A stretch of 5,152 nt of DNA from NCBI GenBank assembly GCA_902782965.1, contig CACZPG010000271.1, forward strand, positions 1 through 5,152, written 5' to 3'. This DNA is from an uncultured Lachnospiraceae bacterium. Its GTDB lineage: Bacteria > Bacillota > Clostridia > Lachnospirales > Lachnospiraceae. Shown in pieces: positions 1 through 5,136 of this stretch. The notes under the pieces were generated by a model that did no database searches, was not told the DNA's origin, and saw nothing but the letters and a program-made list of their open reading frames with translations. A program made the position numbers and the translations under genes. Numbering within the stretch: position 1 is the stretch's first letter; every line of letters starts with the position of its first letter.

Positions 1-81
1 AGTATATATATTATTACTGAAGAAAACAACTATTCATTTATGCTTTTAATCAGGTAAAAGATGTCAGTAAAACTAACAAAT

Positions 82-102
82 ATTCACTGAATATTCATGA
101 AT
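82..102. repeat. Alternating ATTCA/TGAAT half-site cluster
   Basis: Four ARG-box-like half-sites lie back to back: ATTCA at 82-86, TGAAT at 88-92, ATTCA at 93-97 and TGAAT at 98-102. Positions 88-97 form a perfect 10-bp palindrome, TGAATATTCA. The half-site sequence matches the classic ArgR/AhrC consensus (TGAAT, four bases, ATTCA), but the spacing here is 0-1 base rather than 4. It may be an auxiliary repressor site, or simply AT-rich palindromic sequence. Its place just upstream of an arginine operon is what makes it worth recording. Confidence 0.35.
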
Positions 103-140
103 ATATGCTTATTATGTAAAAAATATGCATAATATGCATA
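103..140. promoter_or_regulatory. Candidate tandem ArgR operator (ARG-box-like repeats)
   Basis: Two imperfect copies of one element lie 20 bp apart. The copy at 103-118 begins ATATGC and continues to TATGTA. The copy at 123-140 is an almost perfect palindrome made of TATGCATA at 124-131 and TATGCATA at 133-140. Within each copy the half-site centres are 9 bp apart. Known ArgR operators are usually pairs of 18-bp boxes separated by 2-3 bp, which gives a 20-21 bp period and about 9 bp between half-sites, so the geometry fits. The TGCAT/ATGCA half-sites differ from the TGAAT/ATTCA consensus at one base but resemble ARG boxes described in actinobacteria. The argC start lies 128 bp downstream. 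The assignment to ArgR is inferred from geometry and neighbouring genes; no argR gene is in the window. Confidence 0.5.
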
Positions 141-152
141 AAAATGGCAAAA

Positions 153-172
153 TATGCAATATTTCTTGCATA
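153..172. promoter_or_regulatory. Inverted repeat TATGCAA-N6-TTGCATA, operator-like
   Basis: A perfect 7-bp inverted repeat, TATGCAA at 153-159 and TTGCATA at 166-172, is separated by six bases. It continues the same TATGCA motif seen at 103-140, and its right arm contains the best -35-like hexamer (TTGCAT, 166-171) upstream of argC. A repressor bound here would cover the promoter. As RNA the stem would be weak (AT-rich, 7 bp), so a protein-binding role is favoured over a hairpin role. Confidence 0.4.
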
Positions 173-196
173 AAAACCTAAAAAGGGGGTTGTAAT
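166..196 (+). promoter_or_regulatory. Weak candidate promoter of the argCJB operon
   Basis: The -35-like TTGCAT (166-171) matches TTGACA at three positions. The -10-like TGTAAT (191-196) matches TATAAT at five of six. The spacer is 19 bp, longer than the ideal 17. Transcription would begin near 203 and give a leader of about 65 nt before argC. The alternatives in this AT-rich stretch are no better, so the exact start point is uncertain. I see no riboswitch, T-box or attenuator signature in the leader. Confidence 0.25.
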
Positions 197-251
197 ATTC
201 GGTGGGGTGGAGTATTCTATGGAAGTATAAGCGTAATGGTGTAAAGCGTGC

Positions 252-259
252 AAAGGAGG
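252..259 (+). promoter_or_regulatory. Ribosome binding site that fixes the argC start
   Basis: AAAGGAGG sits 8 bases before the ATG at 268. It is a near-perfect Shine-Dalgarno at optimal spacing. It decides against the upstream in-frame GTG at 202, which has no such site and would add 22 residues unlike anything at the ArgC N-terminus. Confidence 0.85.
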
Positions 260-267
260 ATATATAT

Positions 268-1212
268 ATGAAGAAAGTATTCATCGACGGCAGTGAAGGT
301 ACTACAGGACTTAGAATCTTTGAACGCTTTCAGGTGAGAGATGATATTGAAATATTGAAGATAGACAGTGACAAGCGTAAGGATCCTGATGAAATCCGGA
401 AGTTTATCAATGCATCAGATATTACATTTCTTTGTCTTCCTGATTCGGCAGCGATAGAAGCAGTAGAGTTATGTGATAATCCGGACACGGTGATAATAGA
501 TGCTTCAACAGCCCATAGAACAGAACCGGGCTGGGCTTACGGTTTTCCGGAATTGTCAGAAGAGCATAGAAATGCTATAGCAAATGGAAAGAGAATAGCA
601 GTTCCGGGCTGTTATGCCAGCGGCTTCATAGGACTGGCTTATCCACTTGTAAAGGGTGGCATCATGCAGGCGGATTATCCTGTATCAATCTTTGCGGTTT
701 CCGGTTATAGCGGAGGTGGAAAGAAGCTTATCGCCAGTTATGAAGAAGAAGGTCGGGATGCAAAGTACGACTCGGCCAGAATGTATGGCTGGGGCCAGAC
801 ACATAAACATTTAAAAGAAATGAAGGCAGTAACAGGATTGGACAGGGAACCTCTTTTCTGTCCTATGACTACTAACTATCACAGTGGTATGATAGTCCAG
901 CTGCCATTATATACAGATCTCCTTGTTAAGAAGAAAACTCCTGAGGAAATCCGTGATTATCTGGCAGATTATTACAAAAATGAGAAATTCATCAAAGTAC
1001 TGCCTTTCGGTGCAGATGTTGAAGCTGGTGGAGCAATGTACTCCGATGCTTGTGCAGGCTGGGATGGAATGGAGATTCTGGTAACCGGAAATGAGCAGAG
1101 AATCGTGGTTGCCAGTCGGTTTGATAATCTCGGAAAAGGTGCTTCCGGTGCAGCAATCCAATGTATGAATATCGTAATGGGTTGTGATGAAGCTAAAGGT
1201 CTTCACCTGTAA
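268..1212 (+). CDS. argC: N-acetyl-gamma-glutamyl-phosphate reductase, type 2 (short form)
   Basis: This cytoplasmic enzyme reduces N-acetyl-gamma-glutamyl phosphate to N-acetylglutamate semialdehyde with NADPH. It is the third step of arginine/ornithine synthesis and uses the product of ArgB. The protein has 314 residues, matching the shorter type-2 ArgC family rather than the roughly 345-residue type 1. Visible motifs are the dinucleotide-binding loop GSEGTTG (8-14), the segment DASTAHRTEPGWAYGFPEL (78-96), the catalytic cysteine in AVPGCYASG (Cys115), GYSGGGKK (146-153), HKHLKEM (179-185) with a likely catalytic histidine, and the C-terminal DNLGKGASGAA (286-296). The start is the ATG at 268 because of the strong upstream ribosome binding site. 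It is the first gene of argCJB, 65 bp ahead of argJ with no terminator between. No frameshift or missing key residue is seen. The family call is very secure; the type-2 assignment rests on length and motif wording. Confidence 0.96.
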   Translation: MKKVFIDGSEGTTGLRIFERFQVRDDIEILKIDSDKRKDPDEIRKFINASDITFLCLPDSAAIEAVELCDNPDTVIIDASTAHRTEPGWAYGFPELSEEHRNAIANGKRIAVPGCYASGFIGLAYPLVKGGIMQADYPVSIFAVSGYSGGGKKLIASYEEEGRDAKYDSARMYGWGQTHKHLKEMKAVTGLDREPLFCPMTTNYHSGMIVQLPLYTDLLVKKKTPEEIRDYLADYYKNEKFIKVLPFGADVEAGGAMYSDACAGWDGMEILVTGNEQRIVVASRFDNLGKGASGAAIQCMNIVMGCDEAKGLHL

Positions 1213-1277
1213 TTATATTTAATGAATAAATCGATTTGCAAAGTCAGAAGTTTAGCTCAGATGAAAGGATAGAACGT

Positions 1278-2627
1278 ATGATAAAGATAATCGAAGGCGG
1301 AATACTTGCTGCCAAGGGTTACAGTGTGGCAAGCATGCGTGTAGGAATTAAAGCAAAAGGAACTAATCGTGATCTTACACTTATAAAATGTGATGCACCG
1401 GCTACGGTAGTTGGAACATTTACCAGAAATAAAGTTAAGGCAGCTCCGGTAAAATGGGATATGAAAGTTGTCGAGAGAGGAATTGCCAGAGCAATTGTTA
1501 TAAATACCGGAATTGCTAATGCCGCTACGGGTGAAGAAGGATTAGCTAACTGCCGCAAGGAAGCTGAGGCTGCAGCTTCAGCACTTGGGATAGAGCCGTG
1601 GGAGGTTCTCACTGCTTCAACAGGAGTTATAGGTCCGCAGATTCCTATTGATAAGATTACCAAGGGAATTAAAGAACTGTCAGAAAATCTGATTGGTGTT
1701 CCTGATACTGATACAGCAGTTCTCAGAGAATATTTCACCGGTAACAGAGCCAATGCCTATATGGAGGCTCACGAAGCAGCTAAAGCGATAATGACTACGG
1801 ATACTGTTCCGAAGGAGTTCGCTGTCGAGCTTACAATTGGTGGTAAGACTTGTCATATTGGTGCCATGTGTAAGGGCTCCGGAATGATTCATCCTAATAT
1901 GGGAACTATGCTGGGATTCATGCTTTCTGACCTTTCTATAGAAAGAGAACTGGCTCAGAAGCTTCTCAGAGCAATAATTGAGAGAACCTTCAATATGGTA
2001 TCAGTAGATGGTGATACCTCTACCAATGATACTTTTGTATGGCTGTCAGATGGATTGGCAAGAAATGAGAAGATTACAGCTGAGTCTCTGGGAATCAGTC
2101 TTGATGATATCGATGAGAGCGGTGATATAGATATCAGCAATCTTAGTGATAACGCAGACTACAAGGAACTCTATGAGGCCTTATATACTGTATGCAGACA
2201 TCTGGCTGTCAGTATGGCAAAGGATGGAGAGGGTGCAAGCAGACTCTTCACAGCGAAGGTTGTAGGAGCTCCAGATTACAAGACTGCCAAAATACTGGCA
2301 AAATCCATAATAACGTCAAACCTTTCAAAAGCCGCAATCTACGGAAGAGATGCAAACTGTGGAAGAATCTTCTGCGCAATGGGATATTCGGGTGCAGATT
2401 TTGATCCGGATAAGACAGATATTACTATGATGAGCAAGGCAGGATCGCTTAAGCTTATTGATCATGGAAGACTTCCTGAATTTTCCGAGGAGGATGCGCT
2501 TGCGATTCTGACACCGGATGAAATAACAGCTCTATGTGACATTCACTCCGGTGAGTACGAGGCAGAAGCCTGGGGATGTGATCTTACACATGAATATGTA
2601 ACTATAAATGCAGATTACAGATCTTAA
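1278..2627 (+). CDS. argJ: Glutamate N-acetyltransferase / ornithine acetyltransferase
   Basis: ArgJ transfers the acetyl group of N-acetylornithine to glutamate, releasing ornithine and regenerating N-acetylglutamate. Some members also acetylate glutamate from acetyl-CoA; the sequence alone does not settle which type this is. The 449-residue precursor is expected to cleave itself into alpha and beta chains before the nucleophilic threonine, here Thr210 in KGSGMIHPNMGTMLGF (199-214). Other family motifs are STGVIG (114-119), TTDT (173-176), SVDGDTSTNDT (242-252), KDGEGA (315-320), GRDANCGRI (356-364) and the C-terminal end VTINADYRS. The ATG at 1278 is chosen because AAAGGA at 1264-1269 precedes it by 8 bases and its MIKIIEGG start matches the family. 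The in-frame TTG at 1236 lacks a ribosome site. Two residues differ from the commonest form: Gly rather than Ala before Thr210, and Cys361 where Trp is usual. Both look tolerable. Confidence 0.96.
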   Translation: MIKIIEGGILAAKGYSVASMRVGIKAKGTNRDLTLIKCDAPATVVGTFTRNKVKAAPVKWDMKVVERGIARAIVINTGIANAATGEEGLANCRKEAEAAASALGIEPWEVLTASTGVIGPQIPIDKITKGIKELSENLIGVPDTDTAVLREYFTGNRANAYMEAHEAAKAIMTTDTVPKEFAVELTIGGKTCHIGAMCKGSGMIHPNMGTMLGFMLSDLSIERELAQKLLRAIIERTFNMVSVDGDTSTNDTFVWLSDGLARNEKITAESLGISLDDIDESGDIDISNLSDNADYKELYEALYTVCRHLAVSMAKDGEGASRLFTAKVVGAPDYKTAKILAKSIITSNLSKAAIYGRDANCGRIFCAMGYSGADFDPDKTDITMMSKAGSLKLIDHGRLPEFSEEDALAILTPDEITALCDIHSGEYEAEAWGCDLTHEYVTINADYRS

Positions 2628-2667
2628 TTACAATTCTTAATAATATAGAGTTATAGGAGAGGAGCTT

Positions 2668-3555
2668 ATGATGACTAAAAACGATGATATAGATGAGGTA
2701 ATGAAGAAAGCCCAGACGCTTATCGAGGCGCTTCCTTATATTCAGAAGTTTAACGGCAAGAAGATTGTTGTTAAATATGGTGGTTCAGCCATGCTGGATG
2801 AGAACCTGAAGTACAATGTTATCAGGGACGTGGCACTTCTTAAGCTTGTTGGTTTCAAGCCTATAATAGTTCATGGAGGCGGTAAGGAAATAAGCAAGTG
2901 GATAGATAAGCTTGGTATGGAAACTCATTTTCAGAATGGTCTCAGGGTAACAGATGAACCTACTCTTGAGGTTGCTGAGATGGTTCTGAATAATGTCAAC
3001 AGAAGTCTGGTAGGACTTATGTCAAAGGTAGGACTCAAAGCCGTGGGTATAAGCGGTAAGGATGCCGGACTCCTTAAGGTTCAGAAGAAGCTTTCTGATG
3101 GAAAAGATATAGGTTATGTAGGAGAAGTAGTTCAGACTGACAGCTCGGTTATTGATTCCCTTCTGGATGCAGATTTTATTCCGGTAGTAGCACCTATCGG
3201 TATGGGACTTGAGGACGAGCATGATTACAATATTAATGCTGATGACTGTGCGTGTGCAGTAGCTACATCTATTAAGGCTGAGAAACTGGTTTTCCTGACA
3301 GATATTGAAGGTGTATTCACAGATCCAATGGATAAGAAAACACTTATTTCTGAAATGACCATAGATGAAGCACAGGAGCTCATTGATAAGGGTGTAGTAG
3401 GAGGCGGAATGCTTCCTAAGCTTCAGAACTGCATAGATGCAATGAATAATGGAGTTTCCCGTGTCCATATTCTTGATGGACGTCTTGAACATTGTCTGCT
3501 TCTGGAGTTCTATACAGATACAGGTATCGGAACTGCAATAAGAAAAGAAGATTAA
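2668..3555 (+). CDS. argB: Acetylglutamate kinase, arginine-inhibited type
   Basis: ArgB phosphorylates the gamma-carboxyl of N-acetylglutamate with ATP, the committed and usually feedback-controlled step of the pathway. It belongs to the amino-acid kinase family and is cytoplasmic. The 295 residues show KYGGSAM (36-42), VHGGGKE (68-74), GLRVTD (91-96), GISGKDAGL (127-135), NINADD (188-193), TDIEGV (211-216) and GGMLPK (246-251), covering the phosphate-binding, substrate and nucleotide regions. A helix of about 25 residues precedes the first strand (VMKKAQTLIEALPYIQKF, 11-28), and the C-terminus reads EHCLLLEFYTDTGIGTAI (274-291). In this family both features mark hexameric enzymes inhibited by arginine, so feedback inhibition is inferred. 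The ribosome site (GGAGAGGAG, 2656-2664) could serve either of two adjacent ATGs, 2668 or 2671, a one-residue uncertainty. It follows argJ by 40 bp and is the last gene before a terminator. Confidence 0.97.
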   Translation: MMTKNDDIDEVMKKAQTLIEALPYIQKFNGKKIVVKYGGSAMLDENLKYNVIRDVALLKLVGFKPIIVHGGGKEISKWIDKLGMETHFQNGLRVTDEPTLEVAEMVLNNVNRSLVGLMSKVGLKAVGISGKDAGLLKVQKKLSDGKDIGYVGEVVQTDSSVIDSLLDADFIPVVAPIGMGLEDEHDYNINADDCACAVATSIKAEKLVFLTDIEGVFTDPMDKKTLISEMTIDEAQELIDKGVVGGGMLPKLQNCIDAMNNGVSRVHILDGRLEHCLLLEFYTDTGIGTAIRKED

Positions 3556-3572
3556 TATTTGTAAAATATAAC

Positions 3573-3618
3573 AAAGGATTTGAAAAGAACGATAATACAG
3601 GTCTTTCAAATCCTTTTT
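3573..3618 (+). terminator. Rho-independent terminator of the argCJB operon
   Basis: The arms AAAGGATTTGAAA (3573-3585) and TTTCAAATCCTTT (3604-3616) pair perfectly over 13 bp around an 18-base loop. The descending arm runs straight into a T tract (3614-3618). The stem starts 18 bases after the argB stop codon. It is AT-rich for a terminator but long, and its position is right. It marks the end of the arginine operon after argB. Confidence 0.85.
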
Positions 3619-3632
3619 ATATATGTTAAAAT
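3604..3632 (+). promoter_or_regulatory. Extended -10 promoter for the comEA-like gene
   Basis: TG (3624-3625), one base, then TAAAAT (3627-3632) is an extended -10 element with five of six matches to TATAAT. The hexamer at 17-bp spacing, TTTCAA (3604-3609), is a poor -35 (three of six) and lies inside the terminator's right arm. Extended -10 promoters often manage without a good -35. Transcription would start near 3639, about 39 bases before the gene. A new promoter is expected here because the preceding operon terminates. Confidence 0.45.
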
Positions 3633-3677
3633 AACTTGTGGATTCATGTTTCTGCAGGTATCCCGAAAGGAGGATAA

Positions 3678-4400
3678 ATGCAGAATAATAAATTAAATAT
3701 ATTTCTGATCAGATGTGGTCTGATTCTTATGTTTCTGACTAGCTTATTTGTAGCCGGAGGCTGTAGAAAGGATGAGATAAGCATAGATACTGTTTCCGGT
3801 TCGGGACAGGAGGATTTGAAAAGGGAGAGTTCGAAACAGGAGAGTTCGGGTTCGGAAGTTTCTTCCATGGAGAATCATTCGTTTGAATCATCAGAGGCAA
3901 CTTCAACAGATAGTTCCATCGGAGATGAATTCTCCGAAGTATATGTTTATATATGTGGTGCTGTTGTAAATGAGGGAGTATATGAACTTCCTTCTGATTC
4001 AAGAATTCAGGATGCTCTTGAACTGGCGGGAGGATATTCGGAGGATGCCTATCGCGGATATGTAAATTTGGCGGCCGGGCTTACTGATGGTGAAAGAATA
4101 TATTTTCCCACGATTCAAGAGGTGAATGACGGGAAAATCTTTCTGGAATCCGGAGGTGACTCATCGTCCGATAATGTCGGAGGACTGAATGGCTCCGGGG
4201 ATGATCAGAAGATTAATATCAATACTGCCGGAAGAGATGAGCTTATGACCTTATCAGGGATAGGTGAATCCAAAGCTGATGATATAATAGCTTATCGTGA
4301 GGTATCAGGAGGTTTCAGTTCTATTGAAGATATCAAAAATGTAAGTGGAATCGGAGATGCTACATTTAACAGATTAAAAGATAAAATATACGTGAGATGA
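3678..4400 (+). CDS. ComEA-like secreted DNA-binding protein (SLBB + helix-hairpin-helix), possible lipoprotein
   Basis: The 240-residue protein has the ComEA layout. An N-terminal hydrophobic segment (7-28) is followed by a Ser/Glu-rich low-complexity linker (about 34-85). Then comes a SLBB-type domain (about 86-146, starting EVYVYICGAVVNEGVYELP), a second Gly/Ser/Asp-rich linker (157-177), and a double helix-hairpin-helix domain (178-240, starting KININTAGRDELMTLSGIG) with hairpins GIGESKA (194-200) and GIGDATF (224-230). ComEA proteins bind double-stranded DNA outside the membrane and pass it to the ComEC channel during natural transformation. Here the hydrophobic segment ends in VAGGC (Cys29), so it may be a signal peptidase II site giving a lipid anchor instead of the usual transmembrane anchor; Ala at -3 makes this a weak lipobox. 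The start is the ATG at 3678, 4 bases after AAAGGAGG. No comEC lies next to it. The domain call is strong; a competence role is inferred from the family. Confidence 0.88.
   Translation: MQNNKLNIFLIRCGLILMFLTSLFVAGGCRKDEISIDTVSGSGQEDLKRESSKQESSGSEVSSMENHSFESSEATSTDSSIGDEFSEVYVYICGAVVNEGVYELPSDSRIQDALELAGGYSEDAYRGYVNLAAGLTDGERIYFPTIQEVNDGKIFLESGGDSSSDNVGGLNGSGDDQKININTAGRDELMTLSGIGESKADDIIAYREVSGGFSSIEDIKNVSGIGDATFNRLKDKIYVR
3801..3848 (+). repeat. 15-bp in-frame repeat in the comEA linker
   Basis: GGAGAGTTCG occurs at 3824-3833 and again at 3839-3848, exactly 15 bp apart. A related stretch (TCGGGACAGGAGGATT at 3801-3816 against TCGAAACAGGAGAGTT at 3831-3846) lies 30 bp apart, twice that period. 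The unit encodes five residues, giving a repeating Gln/Lys-Glu-Ser-Ser pattern in the flexible linker. Gain or loss of units would change linker length without breaking the frame. Confidence 0.6.
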
Positions 4401-4420
4401 TTATATATCAGGGGTATAAT
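4392..4420 (+). promoter_or_regulatory. Candidate promoter of the response regulator gene
   Basis: A perfect -10 TATAAT (4415-4420) has GTGAGA (4392-4397; four of six matches to TTGACA) exactly 17 bp upstream. The -35 overlaps the last codons of the comEA-like gene. Transcription would begin near 4427, leaving a very short leader with the ribosome site almost at its 5' end. It suggests the regulator can be expressed on its own, although read-through from the gene before it is also possible since no terminator separates them. Confidence 0.5.
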
Positions 4421-4444
4421 TTAACCAGTGAGGTGACATGAAGT

Positions 4445-5134
4445 ATGAAAAAAGTACTTGTTGTAGATGATGAGAAATTAATTGTAAAGGGTCTCAAGTT
4501 TTCTCTTGAGCAGGATGATATGGAAGTAGATACAGCCTTCGATGGAGAAGAGGCTGTTAATAAAGCCAGAGCTAATTCTTATGATATTATTCTTCTGGAT
4601 ATTATGCTTCCGAAATTATCCGGATTGGAAGTTTGTCAGATGATAAGAGAATTCTCGGATGTTCCGATCATTATGCTTACTGCCAAAGGCGAAGATATGG
4701 ATAAGATTATGGGACTTGAGTATGGTGCAGATGACTATGTAACCAAGCCTTTCAATATTCTTGAAGTAAAGGCCAGAATTAAGGCCATTCTAAGAAGAAA
4801 CAACAAGAATGAAGATGTCAGAGCCAGCGAAGCCAATATTATTGAGAAGAAAGGGCTTAAGATTGAAATAGATTCAAGACGTGTATTCATTAAGGGACAT
4901 GAGGTCAGCCTTACAGCCAAGGAATTCGATCTGGTTATGCTGCTGGTATCCAATCCTAACAGGGTTTATTCCAGAGATGAACTTCTGAATGAAATCTGGG
5001 GCGCTACGTATCCCGGTGATGCAAGAACAGTGGATGTTCATGTAAGGCGTCTTCGTGAGAAGATTGAAACCAGACCGGCAGACCCTGAGTATATTCATAC
5101 TAAGTGGGGCGTAGGCTACTTCTTCCAGGATTAA
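4445..5134 (+). CDS. OmpR/WalR-type two-component response regulator
   Basis: This cytoplasmic transcription factor is expected to be phosphorylated by a partner histidine kinase and to bind DNA through a winged helix. The 229-residue length is typical of the OmpR/PhoB family. The receiver domain (1 to about 118) has the acidic pair Asp8-Asp9, the phospho-acceptor Asp52 in ILLDIMLPKLSG (49-60), Thr79 in MLTAKGED, and Lys101 in TKPF (100-103). A short linker leads to the winged-helix domain (about 134-229) with SLTAKEFDLVMLL (155-167), the recognition-helix region RTVDVHVRRLREKIE (194-208) and the wing YIHTKWGVGYFF (216-227). The wording is closest to WalR/PhoP-type regulators of Gram-positives, but the stimulus and target genes cannot be read from the sequence. 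The start is the ATG at 4445, 8 bases after GAGGTGA (4430-4436). A kinase gene probably follows beyond the window edge. Confidence 0.95.
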   Translation: MKKVLVVDDEKLIVKGLKFSLEQDDMEVDTAFDGEEAVNKARANSYDIILLDIMLPKLSGLEVCQMIREFSDVPIIMLTAKGEDMDKIMGLEYGADDYVTKPFNILEVKARIKAILRRNNKNEDVRASEANIIEKKGLKIEIDSRRVFIKGHEVSLTAKEFDLVMLLVSNPNRVYSRDELLNEIWGATYPGDARTVDVHVRRLREKIETRPADPEYIHTKWGVGYFFQD

Positions 5135-5136
5135 AT

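Noticed and set aside
43..60. Inverted repeat CTTTTA/TAAAAG as a terminator of an upstream gene
   Set aside because: It has only six AT-rich pairs and no T tract on either strand, so it is too weak to support.
202..267. Upstream in-frame GTG start for argC
   Set aside because: It has no ribosome site, and the added 22 residues do not resemble any ArgC N-terminus; the ATG at 268 has a near-perfect site.
84..284. 66-codon minus-strand frame covering the argC upstream region
   Set aside because: It is rich in Phe, Tyr and His as expected from AT-rich non-coding DNA, overlaps the operator array and the argC start, and shows no recognisable motif.
1222..1240. TGAAT half-site between argC and argJ as an internal ARG box
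   Set aside because: The partner half-site at the expected spacing is absent, so it is a single five-base match.
1236..1277. Upstream in-frame TTG start for argJ
   Set aside because: It has no Shine-Dalgarno, and the ArgJ family begins near the MIKIIEGG at 1278, which has one.
1319..1753. 144-codon minus-strand frame opposite argJ
   Set aside because: It is an antisense shadow of a gene with intact motifs, and has no ribosome site or recognisable domain.
3022..3609. 195-codon minus-strand frame opposite argB
   Set aside because: It is the shadow of argB, Cys/Tyr/Ile-rich with no family motif, and it runs through the terminator.
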